Shown piece after piece: positions 18,702 through 27,205 of a stretch of 28,745 bases of DNA. Where the stretch lies: assembly GCA_013289445.1 (NCBI GenBank), contig JABCZZ010000019.1:1-28745 (forward strand). The letters are read 5' to 3'. Positions within the stretch are counted from its first letter, which is position 1. Each line of letters opens with the position of its first letter. The stretch is from Alphaproteobacteria bacterium (lineage in GTDB: Bacteria; Pseudomonadota; Alphaproteobacteria; Rickettsiales; JABCZZ01). The notes under the pieces were generated by a model. That model ran no database searches, was not told the origin of the DNA, and worked only from the letters and a program-made list of their open reading frames with translations. Position numbers and translations under genes: made by a program.

Positions 18702-19424
18702 ATGATTCTCTATCCCGCAATTGATCTCAAAGATGGCAAATGCGTACGGCTGCTCAAGGGAGAGATGGACAAGGCCACAGTCTTCTCCGACAAACCCCAT
18801 GAACAGGCCAAGCGTTTTGAGGAAGCAGGATTTCACTGGCTGCATCTGGTCGATTTAAACGGCGCGTTTGCGGGCAAGCCGGTCAATGCCAAGGCCGTGA
18901 GCAACATTCTCACTAACGTCAATATGCTTACCCAGCTGGGCGGAGGCATACGCAACATGGTGACGATTGAAGGATGGATCGCCGCCGGCATCAACCGTGT
19001 CATTCTGGGCACCATCGCACTTACCAATCCCGGCCTTGTCAAACAGGCCTGTAAAGCATTCCCCGACCAGATCGCGGTAGGCATCGACGCCAAGGGCGGC
19101 ATGGTCGCCACCGATGGCTGGGCAAAAGTCTCGCAGACGCCAGCGATTGATCTGGCGCTTAAATTCGAGGATGCAGGCGTTGCCGCCATCATCTACACAG
19201 ACATTAACCGCGACGGCGCCATGGAGGGCCCGAACATCGAAGAGACAACCAAACTCGCTGAACGTCTCTCCACGCCCGTAATACTTTCCGGCGGTATTTC
19301 TAAGCCCGACGACGTTAAGGCAGTGAAAGAATACGAAGCGTCGGGCATCGCCGGCATCATCATCGGGCGGGCATTATATGACGGAAGTATCGATCCCAAA
19401 GAGATATTGCGGGTTACGATCTGA
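18702..19424 (+). CDS. hisA: ProFAR isomerase
   Basis: The 240-residue (beta/alpha)8 barrel is HisA: MILYPAIDLKDGKCVRLLKG with catalytic Asp8, QLGGGIRNMVTIEGWI, AVGIDAKGG with Asp129, YTDINRDGAMEGPN and LSGGISKPDD. It carries out the Amadori rearrangement of ProFAR to PRFAR. The pattern differs from HisF, which is also present at 19893. It starts 3 bases after the phosphatase stop. Its 3' end overlaps the stop end of an opposite-strand gene by 11 bases, which separates it from hisF. Confidence 0.97.
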   Translation: MILYPAIDLKDGKCVRLLKGEMDKATVFSDKPHEQAKRFEEAGFHWLHLVDLNGAFAGKPVNAKAVSNILTNVNMLTQLGGGIRNMVTIEGWIAAGINRVILGTIALTNPGLVKQACKAFPDQIAVGIDAKGGMVATDGWAKVSQTPAIDLALKFEDAGVAAIIYTDINRDGAMEGPNIEETTKLAERLSTPVILSGGISKPDDVKAVKEYEASGIAGIIIGRALYDGSIDPKEILRVTI

Positions 19425-19830
19425 AGGTTTTTGTGTCGTCTTCAATCAGACGCGGGCAGTGGAAGCGGGCAAAATTTTCCGCTAATTTATCCAAGTGCTG
19501 GAATCGCGCGTCAAACCTTTTGTCCTCCGGCAAAATGCCCGAATCAGCATAACATTGCCTGAGCCTCGCCCGGTTATCCTTCAAACACATATCCGGCGTC
19601 AGTGTCTTATCCTCTTCAAACAGGCCTGTGGTGGATCCGCCATGAATCCGCTTCATTATGCTATAGAATATATAATTTCTTTCATACATAACGGCGCTGA
19701 CAAGCAGTACATCTGAAGCGAGGTCGCCATCCTCTGCGCCTGGAAATTTCAGCCGCTTCTGGCTAACCGCCTCATTGAGCACATCATGAATTGCTTTTGC
19801 GCCGGGGTCTTTTGTTTCGTTCTTTGACAT
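19414..19830 (-). CDS. Hypothetical protein between hisA and hisF on the opposite strand
   Basis: I do not recognise this 138-residue protein. It is soluble, mostly charged and helical in appearance (for example AIHDVLNEAVSQKRLKFPGAEDGDL and LPEDKRFDARFQHLDKLAENFARFH). It has a moderately hydrophobic middle (VLLVSAVMYERNYIFYSIMKRI) that is too polar to be a sure membrane helix, and three Cys. It lies antisense to the direction of the his cluster and its last 11 bases overlap the hisA end. The ATG at 19830 is 62 bases from the hisF ATG, so the two would use a divergent promoter region. Nothing else is coded on the plus strand here over more than 400 bases, which supports a real gene. A decayed or spurious frame cannot be ruled out. 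Confidence 0.55.
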   Translation of the reverse strand: MSKNETKDPGAKAIHDVLNEAVSQKRLKFPGAEDGDLASDVLLVSAVMYERNYIFYSIMKRIHGGSTTGLFEEDKTLTPDMCLKDNRARLRQCYADSGILPEDKRFDARFQHLDKLAENFARFHCPRLIEDDTKTFRS

Positions 19831-19892
19831 ATGTGCTGCTTCTACTAGAGTGGATTCTATTGGTAACAGACAATGGCTAATTTTTCTTTAAC

Positions 19893-20651
19893 ATGTTAAA
19901 AATCCGCATTATTCCCTGCCTTGACGTTAAAGATGGTCGCGTCGTGAAAGGTGTTAATTTCGTGGAGCTTAAGGATGCTGGCGATCCGGTCGAACAGGCC
20001 AAGCTCTACGACAAGCAGGGTGCCGATGAATTATGTTTTCTTGATATTTCGGCATCGCATGAAAACCGCTCGATTCTTTACAATGTGGTGAGCAGCGTCG
20101 CTGAACAATGTTTCATGCCGCTCACAGTGGGCGGCGGTGTGCGGACACTTGAAGACATTCGCAAGTTACTGCTGGCGGGCGCAGACAAAGTGTCCATCAA
20201 TACGGCAGCGGTGAAGCACCCGGAGTTCGTGCGCGAGGCGTCGCAGAAATTCGGGGCGCAATGTATCGTGGTAGCCATCGATGCCAAGGCGACAGGGCCG
20301 GGTAAATTCGAGATATTTACCCATGGCGGCAGAAACGCTACGGGGCTGGACGCCGTGCAGTGGGCAAAGCGCATGGTGGAATACGGCGCCGGTGAAATCC
20401 TGCTGACGTCAATGGACAAAGACGGCACCAAATCCGGCTTTGATATTGCGCTGACCCGCGCCATCGCCGATGCGGTGCCGGTGCCGGTGATTGCATCAGG
20501 GGGTGTGGGAACGCTTGAGCATCTCGTGGAGGGCGTTAAAGACGGCCATGCCAGTGCCGTGCTTGCTGCTTCCATTTTTCATTACGGCACTTATACTATC
20601 GCCCAGGCAAAAGCAGCGTTGGCAAACGCCCATATCCCGGTGAGGCAGTGA
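19893..20651 (+). CDS. hisF: Imidazole glycerol phosphate synthase, cyclase subunit
   Basis: The 252-residue barrel is His[24 protein letters not shown] with catalytic Asp11, [27 protein letters not shown] with Asp130, and [16 protein letters not shown]. It joins ammonia from HisH to PRFAR, making IGP and AICAR. The ATG has no Shine-Dalgarno; a pyrimidine-rich stretch (TTTTTCTTTAAC) precedes it. Since the opposite-strand gene interrupts the cluster, hisF and hisE probably have their own promoter in the 62-base gap, but I cannot pick clear boxes. The stop overlaps the hisE start. Confidence 0.97.
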   Translation: MLKIRIIPCLDVKDGRVVKGVNFVELKDAGDPVEQAKLYDKQGADELCFLDISASHENRSILYNVVSSVAEQCFMPLTVGGGVRTLEDIRKLLLAGADKVSINTAAVKHPEFVREASQKFGAQCIVVAIDAKATGPGKFEIFTHGGRNATGLDAVQWAKRMVEYGAGEILLTSMDKDGTKSGFDIALTRAIADAVPVPVIASGGVGTLEHLVEGVKDGHASAVLAASIFHYGTYTIAQAKAALANAHIPVRQ

Positions 20652-20941
20652 TGACGGACATAACGTTTCTCAATGAATTATTTGCGGTGATTCGCGATCG
20701 TCGCAAAAATGCCAAACCAGAAGATTCCTATGTCGCCAAGACATTTGCCAAGGGATTGCCGCGTATTGCCCAGAAAGTCGGCGAAGAAGCAGTGGAAACC
20801 GTGATTGCCGCCATGAAGAAAGATAAAAAAGAACTGACGAGCGAAAGCGCCGATCTGCTGTTTCATCTGCTGATGCTGTGGGAAGAAGCCGGCCTGACAC
20901 CGGACGATGTTATGAAGGAACTGCGCAGTCGCCATAAATAG
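20651..20941 (+). CDS. hisE: Phosphoribosyl-ATP pyrophosphatase
   Basis: The 96-residue protein is HisE of the all-alpha NTP-pyrophosphatase type: AKTFAKGLPRIAQKVGEEAVETVIAAMK with the metal-binding Glu residues, then SESADLLFHLLMLWEEAGL. It hydrolyses PR-ATP to PR-AMP in the second step of histidine synthesis. HisI, its usual partner domain or neighbour, is not fused to it or seen in the window. The ATG at 20651 shares a base with the hisF TGA; a GTG at 20648 one codon earlier is also possible. The next 82 bases up to 21024 hold no clear hairpin. Confidence 0.95.
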   Translation: MTDITFLNELFAVIRDRRKNAKPEDSYVAKTFAKGLPRIAQKVGEEAVETVIAAMKKDKKELTSESADLLFHLLMLWEEAGLTPDDVMKELRSRHK

Positions 20942-21023
20942 ACGTGCCTGCGGCGATAAAATCATATGGAAAAATGATGTGCTCCTGTCGACGATGCGCC
21001 AACATTTCTAAAAGGGTAAAGCG

Positions 21024-21611
21024 ATGACGCAGATGGATGATAAAAGTCTTGATGTTATTTTCCGCAAGGCGCGCACTTACACGGCATGGCAGAACAAACC
21101 GGTGGATGATGCATTGCTCGTGCAGGTGTATGAACTCTGCAAATGGGGTCCGACCAGCTCTAACTGCTGCCCCATGCGCCTCATGTTCGTGAAATCCAAG
21201 CAAGCCAAAGAACGCCTGAAACCCTGTCTTGCCGCCGGCAATGTCGATAAAACCATGGCCGCGCCGGCAACCGCCATCATCGCTTATGATCTGGCCTTCT
21301 ACAACGAAATGCCCAAGCTCTGGCCGCCTTCAGATATGAAGTCGGTGTTTGCCAAGAATCCCGAACTTGCCAGAACCACCGGCTTCAGGAACGGCTCCCT
21401 TCAGGGGGCCTATTTCATTATCGCGGCACGCGCACTCGGGCTTGATTGCGGGCCGATGTCGGGGTTTGACAACGCCAAGGTCGATGAAGCCTTCTTCAAA
21501 GGCACCGATATTAAATCCAATTTCCTGTGCAATCTGGGCTACGGCGATGCGTCCAAGCTCTATCCGCGCGGCCCGCGCCTTACCTTCAGCGAAGCGTGCA
21601 AGATTGCATGA
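21024..21611 (+). CDS. RutE/HadB-type FMN nitroreductase family protein
   Basis: The 195-residue protein matches the RutE-like nitroreductase branch: LDVIFRKARTYTAWQNKPVDD, KWGPTSSNCCPMRLMFVKS, FRNGSLQGAYFIIAARALGLDCGPMSGFD and SNFLCNLGYGDASKLYPRGPRL. RutE reduces malonic semialdehyde to 3-hydroxypropionate in pyrimidine degradation, but no other rut gene is here, so the substrate may differ. It would bind FMN and NAD(P)H and act in the cytoplasm. An AAGGG ribosome site lies just upstream. Its stop overlaps the HIT gene start as ATGA, so the two form a pair. Confidence 0.85.
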   Translation: MTQMDDKSLDVIFRKARTYTAWQNKPVDDALLVQVYELCKWGPTSSNCCPMRLMFVKSKQAKERLKPCLAAGNVDKTMAAPATAIIAYDLAFYNEMPKLWPPSDMKSVFAKNPELARTTGFRNGSLQGAYFIIAARALGLDCGPMSGFDNAKVDEAFFKGTDIKSNFLCNLGYGDASKLYPRGPRLTFSEACKIA

Positions 21612-21982
21612 GCTACGATAAAAATAATATTTTTGCCAAAATCATCCGCGGTGAAATTCCGGCGAAGAAAGTTCATGAGGATGAAAACATCCTCGCGATT
21701 CGCGATATTTCCGCCGCCGCACCCGTGCATGTACTGGTGATGCCCAAGGGTGAATATGTATCGTTTGCCGATTTTTCCGCGACTGCATCACCCGAAGCAA
21801 TAGCGAATTTCTTCACCACCATCGGCCTTATCGCACATCAGCTGGGAGTGAATAAGACCGGCTACCGGCTGATTGCCAATCACGGGGGTGATGCTTCCCA
21901 AAGCGTGCCGCATTTTCATGTACATCTGCTGGGCGGGCGCGCACTCGGCGGATTGTTGCCCGGCGATACGCTAGAGCGATAA
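21608..21982 (+). CDS. HIT-family protein (HinT-like nucleotide hydrolase)
   Basis: The 124-residue protein is a histidine-triad hydrolase of the HinT type: NIFAKIIRGEIPAKKVHEDE, APVHVLVMPKG and the triad HFHVHLLGG (His102, 104, 106), preceded by RLIANHGGDASQSVPHFH. Such enzymes hydrolyse purine phosphoramidates, including aminoacyl adenylates. Length is normal. It overlaps the nitroreductase stop by 4 bases. HIT genes are often found at the end of his clusters. Its 3' end overlaps the maf stop end by 12 bases (21971-21982), so the two convergent transcripts must run into each other. Confidence 0.93.
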   Translation: MSYDKNNIFAKIIRGEIPAKKVHEDENILAIRDISAAAPVHVLVMPKGEYVSFADFSATASPEAIANFFTTIGLIAHQLGVNKTGYRLIANHGGDASQSVPHFHVHLLGGRALGGLLPGDTLER

Positions 21983-22540
21983 CAGGTCAATGAGCGTCTT
22001 GGTCTCTGCCAGCGGCAGGCCAACCACATTGGAATAAGACCCCTTAATCCACGGGATAAACCCGGCGGCCCGCCCCTGAATCGCGTAGCCGCCTGCTTTG
22101 CCCTGCCACTCGCCGCTGGCGATATAGTCATTGATATCGGCGGCGGAAAGTCGTTTGAAGCGCACGACCGTGATGACCGAAACCGTCCTGAGCATTTTGC
22201 CATGCATCGCGGCAACGGCGGTGATAACGCGGTGTCTGCGGCCTGAAAGCAGCGCAAGACATGTGCGCGCGGTCTTTTCATCTTCCGCCTTGGGCAGAAT
22301 GCGTGTGCCGCAACAGACAACCGTATCGGCTGCCAGCACCAACGCACTGCGGTGACGCGCGGCCACCATGCGGGCTTTGTCTTGCGCCAGACGCAAGGCA
22401 TAGGCTTCGGGCTTCTCGGCTTTCTTAGGAGTTTCGTCAATATCGGCAGCGTCGGTTTTAGCCGGAGTGATCCCCAGCTGCATAAGCAGTTGCAGCCTGC
22501 GCGGGGAAGCCGAAGCAAGCACTAAGGGGCGGGAGGTCAC
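21971..22540 (-). CDS. maf: Maf-type nucleoside triphosphate pyrophosphatase
   Basis: The 189-residue protein belongs to the Maf/YhdE/YceF group: LVLASASPRRLQLL (residues 7-20), the DIDET motif, KARMVAAR, LVLAADTVV with Asp72, and the conserved GKAGGYAIQGRAAGFIPWIKGSYSNVVGLPL near the end. These enzymes hydrolyse non-canonical or modified nucleotides (dTTP/UTP type for most), lowering misincorporation. It is the last gene of the minus-strand dcd-to-maf group, 17 bases after infA, an arrangement common in alphaproteobacteria. I see no terminator because its end overlaps the HIT gene. Confidence 0.95.
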   Translation of the reverse strand: MTSRPLVLASASPRRLQLLMQLGITPAKTDAADIDETPKKAEKPEAYALRLAQDKARMVAARHRSALVLAADTVVCCGTRILPKAEDEKTARTCLALLSGRRHRVITAVAAMHGKMLRTVSVITVVRFKRLSAADINDYIASGEWQGKAGGYAIQGRAAGFIPWIKGSYSNVVGLPLAETKTLIDLLSL

Positions 22541-22557
22541 TGGCGGGCTCTGACGAC

Positions 22558-22809
22558 TTACGTCGCTGCGGCAGCGGGAGGCGGGGCGCCGTCTTTATGG
22601 CGAAACTTGATACGTCCCTTGGTAAGATCATACGGCGTCATTTCCACCGTTACCACGTCACCCACCAGAATACGGATGCGGTTTTTGCGCATTTTGCCGG
22701 ACGTGACTGCGATCAGCAGATGGCCGTTCTCAAGCTTCACGCGAAACATCGCGTTGGGCAAAAGTTCCATCACCGTTCCGGTAAATTCTAGCAGTTCTTC
22801 TTTGGGCAT
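22558..22809 (-). CDS. infA: Translation initiation factor IF-1 with a C-terminal extension
   Basis: The 83-residue protein is IF-1, an OB-fold factor that binds the 30S A site: [40 protein letters not shown] and [18 protein letters not shown]. The usual length is about 72 residues. Here residues 71-83 add [13 protein letters not shown], a proline/alanine tail beyond the folded domain. An AAGGA Shine-Dalgarno lies 8-12 bases before the ATG at 22809. It sits between UPF0262 (37 bases upstream) and maf in the usual alphaproteobacterial order. Confidence 0.97.
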   Translation of the reverse strand: MPKEELLEFTGTVMELLPNAMFRVKLENGHLLIAVTSGKMRKNRIRILVGDVVTVEMTPYDLTKGRIKFRHKDGAPPPAAAAT

Positions 22810-22846
22810 CCGTCATCCTTAATCTGAGTGAATTGGCGCCCTTATA

Positions 22847-23311
22847 TCACTTTAAATGCAAAACGCAAATAAGTGTAAACAGGCGCCTGGCCGTCTCCGT
22901 ATCCATGGTCACTTTGTCGGCAAGCAGGGTGGTAAGCAGTTCTGCTCCCTCGTTATGCAGTCCGCGGCGGCTCATATCGATGGCCTCTATTCTGGGCAGG
23001 TTGCCGGCCCGCACGGCAGCGAAATAACTCTCGCAGATAAGAAAATAATCGCGAATCACCCCCCTGAAGGGTGCCAACGGAACGGCAATGATAAGCGGTC
23101 TGTCAAGCGACGGCGATTCAGCGGTAAGGGTGATGCGGGTGCCGGCAGTGGAGAGCTTAAGCGCATAAGGGCCCGCTGCCGCCTTGATGGCAAAATGGTT
23201 CCATTCAACGATGTCATTCATCGCTACCGTACGCTCATGATCGAAATCACCCCCGCGCTTGGCGATACTCGCCGCATCAAGGGTAATCGCGCTGATATAT
23301 TCCGTGGTCAT
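22847..23311 (-). CDS. UPF0262 family protein
   Basis: The 154-residue protein matches UPF0262 along its whole length: FDHERTVAMNDIVEWNHF, GPYALKLST, LAPFRGVIRDYFLICESYF, and the highly conserved IEAIDMSRRGLHNEGAELL followed by TARRLFTLICVLHL at the C-terminus. Function is unknown; it is soluble. Its ATG overlaps the hisD stop by 4 bases, and infA follows. The family occurs mainly in alphaproteobacteria in this same hisD-UPF0262-infA context, which helps to place the organism. Confidence 0.93.
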   Translation of the reverse strand: MTTEYISAITLDAASIAKRGGDFDHERTVAMNDIVEWNHFAIKAAAGPYALKLSTAGTRITLTAESPSLDRPLIIAVPLAPFRGVIRDYFLICESYFAAVRAGNLPRIEAIDMSRRGLHNEGAELLTTLLADKVTMDTETARRLFTLICVLHLK

Positions 23312-24594
23312 AGACGCTGGCGCAACGACAGCGCATGCGCCAAGAGCCCTTCGGCATCGGCCAGTATGGCGGCATCGCGCCCCAGCGTTTTAATGGACGT
23401 CTTGCTGCAGGCGATAAGCGAAGTGCGCTTGAGGAAATCATAGACACCCAGGCCCGAGGAAAACCGGGCGGTATGCGAGGTGGGCAACACATGCGAAGGC
23501 CCGGCAATATAATCGCCGACGGCTTCCGGCGTGAAGCGTCCCATGAAAATAGCGCCGGCATGACGGATATGCTTGGCGAGTTTCTCAGGCTTGCTCACGG
23601 CAAGTTCAACATGTTCGGGTGCGATCTTATCGACCAGCACCGCCGCTTCCTTGAGATTGCGCACCACAATAATAGCGCCGTATTGCTGCCATGACGTGCG
23701 GGCGATATCGGCGCGAGAGAGTTTTTTGAGTTGTTGCGTTACGGCTTGCTCCACTTTTGCAGCGAATGCAGCATCGTCAGTGACAAGTACAGCCTGCGCC
23801 ATGGGATCATGCTCGGCCTGCGACAGTAAATCGGCGGCAATCCACTGCGGGTTGTTTTTATTATCGGCCACGACGAGAATTTCCGACGGCCCCGCAATCA
23901 TATCGATGCCGACCTTGCCAAATACCTGACGTTTGGCTTCGGCAACATAGGCATTGCCCGGACCTACGATTTTATCCACTGCACTAATCGACTTGGTACC
24001 ATACGCAAGGGCCGCCACAGCCTGCGCGCCGCCAATGCGATAAATCTCGCTCACTCCGGCAATGTCGGCAGCAGCGAGCACGGCAGGGCTGAGTTTGCCC
24101 TTGGGAGCCGGCACCACCATCACCAGTCGTTTCACACCGGCCACCTGCGCGGGAATGGCATTCATCAGCACAGAACTGGGATAAGACGCCGTGCCGCCTG
24201 GCACATAGAGCCCCACCGCATCCATCGCGTTCCAGCGCCAGCCCAGTTTTACATCATGCTTGTCCTTGTACCAGAGGTTGGCGGGCAACTGTTTTTCGTG
24301 ATATTTGCGTATGCGTTTGGCCGCATGCGTAAGCGCCGCGAGTACGTTCTTGCCGCAAGTCTTGCGGGCCTTGGCGATTTCCTGCTTGCTCACGCGTATG
24401 CTGGCAGCACTCAGCTGCACATGATCAAATTGCTCGCTAAGCGCAAACAGGGCCTTGTCACCCTCGCTGCGTACACGCGCAATGATGCCCTTCACCACAC
24501 CGCTGACATCCTGCTCGGTGCTCTCGCGAAGCGTGAGGAATGTGCTAAACTGTGCGGCAAAGCGTTTATCGGCGGTGGTCAGTTTATGCACCAT
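23308..24594 (-). CDS. hisD: Histidinol dehydrogenase
   Basis: The 428-residue enzyme oxidises histidinol to histidine in two NAD-dependent steps. It shows [69 protein letters not shown], the zinc-binding [10 protein letters not shown], the catalytic Glu-His pair in APEHVELAV and [18 protein letters not shown]. The ATG at 24594 gives a normal N-terminus and overlaps the hisG 3' end by 11 bases; an open frame of 39 codons before it has no homology. Its stop overlaps the UPF0262 start. It is read from the minus-strand operon rather than the main his cluster. Confidence 0.97.
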   Translation of the reverse strand: MVHKLTTADKRFAAQFSTFLTLRESTEQDVSGVVKGIIARVRSEGDKALFALSEQFDHVQLSAASIRVSKQEIAKARKTCGKNVLAALTHAAKRIRKYHEKQLPANLWYKDKHDVKLGWRWNAMDAVGLYVPGGTASYPSSVLMNAIPAQVAGVKRLVMVVPAPKGKLSPAVLAAADIAGVSEIYRIGGAQAVAALAYGTKSISAVDKIVGPGNAYVAEAKRQVFGKVGIDMIAGPSEILVVADNKNNPQWIAADLLSQAEHDPMAQAVLVTDDAAFAAKVEQAVTQQLKKLSRADIARTSWQQYGAIIVVRNLKEAAVLVDKIAPEHVELAVSKPEKLAKHIRHAGAIFMGRFTPEAVGDYIAGPSHVLPTSHTARFSSGLGVYDFLKRTSLIACSKTSIKTLGRDAAILADAEGLLAHALSLRQRL

Positions 24595-25240
24595 GGGTCG
24601 CCTCTTTGAATTTAGCGATCCAGGTACCCAGCGCTTCGCTGCGCGTTTTAAATGCCGTGCGATTGACGATGAGACGCGAAGATACATCGGCAATCTTTTC
24701 CACTTCCACAAGTCCGTTGGCTTTGAGCGTGGCGCCGGAGCTTACAAGATCGACGATGCGCTGGCATAGGCCAAGCTTGGGGGCAAGTTCCATGGCACCC
24801 GTAAGTTTGATGCATTCAGCCTGCACACCGCGCCGGGCAAAATGCTGACTGGTGATATGCGGATATTTAGTGGCCACCCTGACATGGCTCCAGCGCGACG
24901 GATCGTCGGTCTTGGCAAGCTCTTTAAGCTCGGCCACGGCAAGATGGCATTTGCCAATCCCCAGATCGAGCGGCGCATAGAGTTCGGGGAAATCAAATTC
25001 CATCATCACGTCGCTGCCGGCAACGCCCAGCTGCGCTGCACCGAAGGCCACGAATGTCGCCACGTCGAAGCTGCGTACCCGGATGATCGAGAGCTCTGCC
25101 AGATTAGTGGTAAATTGTAATTTGCGGCTATTATCGTCAAAGAAATCGGCTTCCGGCTCAATACCCGCTCGCGCAAGCAGCGGCTTGAGTTCTTTAAGAA
25201 TGCGCCCCTTTGGCACCGCCAGCGTAAATGCGTCGCTCAT
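24584..25240 (-). CDS. hisG: ATP phosphoribosyltransferase, short form
   Basis: The 218-residue protein is the first enzyme of histidine synthesis, joining ATP and [26 protein letters not shown] opens the protein, and [16 protein letters not shown] and [29 protein letters not shown] are family motifs. It ends without the C-terminal regulatory ACT-like domain of the long form (about 290-300 residues). Short HisG normally needs the HisRS-like subunit HisZ for activity and histidine feedback; no hisZ lies in this window. ATG 25240 overlaps the murA stop as ATGA and is preferred over the open upstream frame. Confidence 0.96.
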   Translation of the reverse strand: MSDAFTLAVPKGRILKELKPLLARAGIEPEADFFDDNSRKLQFTTNLAELSIIRVRSFDVATFVAFGAAQLGVAGSDVMMEFDFPELYAPLDLGIGKCHLAVAELKELAKTDDPSRWSHVRVATKYPHITSQHFARRGVQAECIKLTGAMELAPKLGLCQRIVDLVSSGATLKANGLVEVEKIADVSSRLIVNRTAFKTRSEALGTWIAKFKEATHGA

Positions 25241-26520
25241 GCACGTATCCGTTCGATTTCGGCTCCGCACCCGGCAAGTTTTTCTTCCAGGCGTTCGTAG
25301 CCGCGGTCAAGATGATAGACACGGTTGATCAGGGTATCCCCCTTGGCGGCAAGTGCAGCAACCACGAGCGAAACCGACGCACGCAGATCGGTGGCCATCA
25401 CTTCGGCAGCCGTGAGCGAGGACACGCCACGCACCATGGCAGAGGAGCCATGAACGTTGATCTTAGCGCCCATGCGCACCAGTTCGGGCACATGCATAAA
25501 ACGATTCTCGAAAATCGTCTCAGTGATCATCGATGCGCCTTCGGCCACGGTCATCAGGCCCATCATCTGCGCCTGCATATCGGTGGGGAACCCCGGATAT
25601 GGCTGCGTCATCACGTCCACGCCGTGCAGGCTATTGCGCCGCACGACTCGCACGCCTGACTGTGTGGGCTTAATGTCGATGCCCGCTTCAGCGAGTTTCT
25701 CGACAACCGTGCCCAGCAGATCTTCATCAATGCCAATAAGTTCAATATCCCCGCCGGTGATCGCAGCCGCCACGGCATAGGTGCCTGCCTCAATACGGTC
25801 TGCAATCACGCGATGCGTGGCACCGTGCAGTGCCTTGACACCCTGAATGGTCAGCGTATCGCTTCCCACTCCCTCAATCAGCGCACCCATTTTGATCAGG
25901 CAGTGCGCCAGATCTCCGACTTCGGGTTCGCGCGCGGCATTGCGAATGGTTGTCTGGCCTTCGGCCAATGTCGCCGCCATAAGAATATTTTCCGTGCCCG
26001 TCACCGTGACCTTGTCAAACGCAATCTCGGCACCGCGCAACCTGCCTTTGACGAAAGCGTTGATATAGCCGTCGGAAAGCTCGATCAGTGCGCCCATCTG
26101 TTCAAGCGCCTTCAGATGCAGATCGATCGGACGCGTGCCGATAGCGCAGCCACCCGGCAGTGACACCTTCGCCTGGCCAAAGCGTGCAAGCAAAGGCCCC
26201 AGCACCAGCACCGAAGCACGCATCGTGCGCACCAGATCATACGGCGCGGTGAAATTTTCAATCTCACCAGCACTCAAGGTAAGCGTGCGGCCAAACCCGG
26301 AAGTGGCGAGGGATTTCTCATCCATATGCAGGTGCACGCCGTGCTGCACCAGCAGATTAGCCATGGTGATCACGTCGGCAAGGTAAGGAATATTAGAAAG
26401 CGTTAGCTTGTCCGCACTGAGCAGCGATGCCGACATCAGCGGCAACGCTGCATTCTTTGCGCCGCTTATGGGGATCGTGCCCTTGAGCGTTTTGCCGCCG
26501 CGTATGCGAATCTTGTCCAT
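25237..26520 (-). CDS. murA: UDP-N-acetylglucosamine 1-carboxyvinyltransferase
   Basis: The 427-residue MurA transfers enolpyruvate from PEP to UDP-GlcNAc, the first committed step of peptidoglycan synthesis. Lys22 lies in [12 protein letters not shown] and the active-site Cys125 in [24 protein letters not shown]. That Cys is the residue attacked by fosfomycin, so the enzyme should be of the sensitive type. Further family marks are [18 protein letters not shown] and [23 protein letters not shown]. The start shares one base with the dcd stop (TGATG), and the stop overlaps the hisG start, so dcd-murA-hisG-hisD are tightly coupled. Confidence 0.97.
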   Translation of the reverse strand: MDKIRIRGGKTLKGTIPISGAKNAALPLMSASLLSADKLTLSNIPYLADVITMANLLVQHGVHLHMDEKSLATSGFGRTLTLSAGEIENFTAPYDLVRTMRASVLVLGPLLARFGQAKVSLPGGCAIGTRPIDLHLKALEQMGALIELSDGYINAFVKGRLRGAEIAFDKVTVTGTENILMAATLAEGQTTIRNAAREPEVGDLAHCLIKMGALIEGVGSDTLTIQGVKALHGATHRVIADRIEAGTYAVAAAITGGDIELIGIDEDLLGTVVEKLAEAGIDIKPTQSGVRVVRRNSLHGVDVMTQPYPGFPTDMQAQMMGLMTVAEGASMITETIFENRFMHVPELVRMGAKINVHGSSAMVRGVSSLTAAEVMATDLRASVSLVVAALAAKGDTLINRVYHLDRGYERLEEKLAGCGAEIERIRA

Positions 26521-27083
26521 CAGCGCGCCTCGACTTTGGGAAGTGTGACACCCTTTTGACCCTGATATTTGCCTTTGCGATCTTTGTACGACACATCGCA
26601 GGCAGGATCGCCTCTGAGAAACAAAAACTGGCAGGCGCCTTCATTGGCATAGATGCGCGCGGGCAGCGGCGTAGTATTGGAAAACTCAAGCGTCACATGG
26701 CCCTCCCATTCGGGCTCCAGCGGCGTGACGTTGACGATGATGCCGCAACGCGCATAGGTCGATTTACCCAGGCAGATGACCAGCACGTCGCGCGGAATGC
26801 GGAAATATTCGACCGTGCGCGCCAGCACAAAAGAATTCGGCGGCACTACACAGACATCGGTTTTGCGATCGACAAAACTTTTGGCCGAGAAATCTTTAGG
26901 ATCGACGATGGCCGAATCGACATTGGTGAATATTTTAAATTCATCGGCCACGCGCGCATCATAGCCGTAAGAGGAAAGACCATAGGAAATGACGCCGTCG
27001 CGTTTGAGATTTTCCACAAACGGATCGATCATGCCCTGGCTTTTGGCACGCTCGCGGATCCAGCTGTCGGGCATGATAGACAT
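26520..27083 (-). CDS. dcd: dCTP deaminase
   Basis: The 187-residue protein is a trimeric dCTP deaminase of the dUTPase-like fold: [59 protein letters not shown], the active-site [11 protein letters not shown] and [14 protein letters not shown] with the catalytic Glu at 133. It converts dCTP to dUTP, the precursor of dTMP. The start at 27083 is chosen by homology, since the open frame extends 33 codons upstream. A promoter lies just before it. It heads the minus-strand dcd-murA-hisG-hisD-UPF0262-infA-maf group. Confidence 0.96.
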   Translation of the reverse strand: MSIMPDSWIRERAKSQGMIDPFVENLKRDGVISYGLSSYGYDARVADEFKIFTNVDSAIVDPKDFSAKSFVDRKTDVCVVPPNSFVLARTVEYFRIPRDVLVICLGKSTYARCGIIVNVTPLEPEWEGHVTLEFSNTTPLPARIYANEGACQFLFLRGDPACDVSYKDRKGKYQGQKGVTLPKVEAR

Positions 27084-27117
27084 GAAAAAACCTGCTATTT
27101 TAAGGCGTAAGGGCCTG

Positions 27118-27146
27118 TTTATAGAGAACTCACAGGCAGAAAGCAA
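27118..27146 (-). promoter_or_regulatory. Promoter of the dcd-murA-hisGD-infA-maf operon
   Basis: On the minus strand TTGCTT (27141-27146) and TATAAA (27118-27123) are separated by exactly 17 bases, about 35 bases before the dcd ATG at 27083. The -10 matches five of six and the -35 four of six consensus positions. It lies in the 122-base gap between rnhA and dcd, where no gene is coded. Confidence 0.65.
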
Positions 27147-27205
27147 TATCAACTGAGCACCGCCGCACTCAAGCGTAAGCACCGGAACAGTCGGATTTTC
27201 TTGGC

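Noticed and set aside
26556..27110. Plus-strand open frame of 184 codons
   Set aside because: It is antisense to dcd, whose homology is unmistakable.
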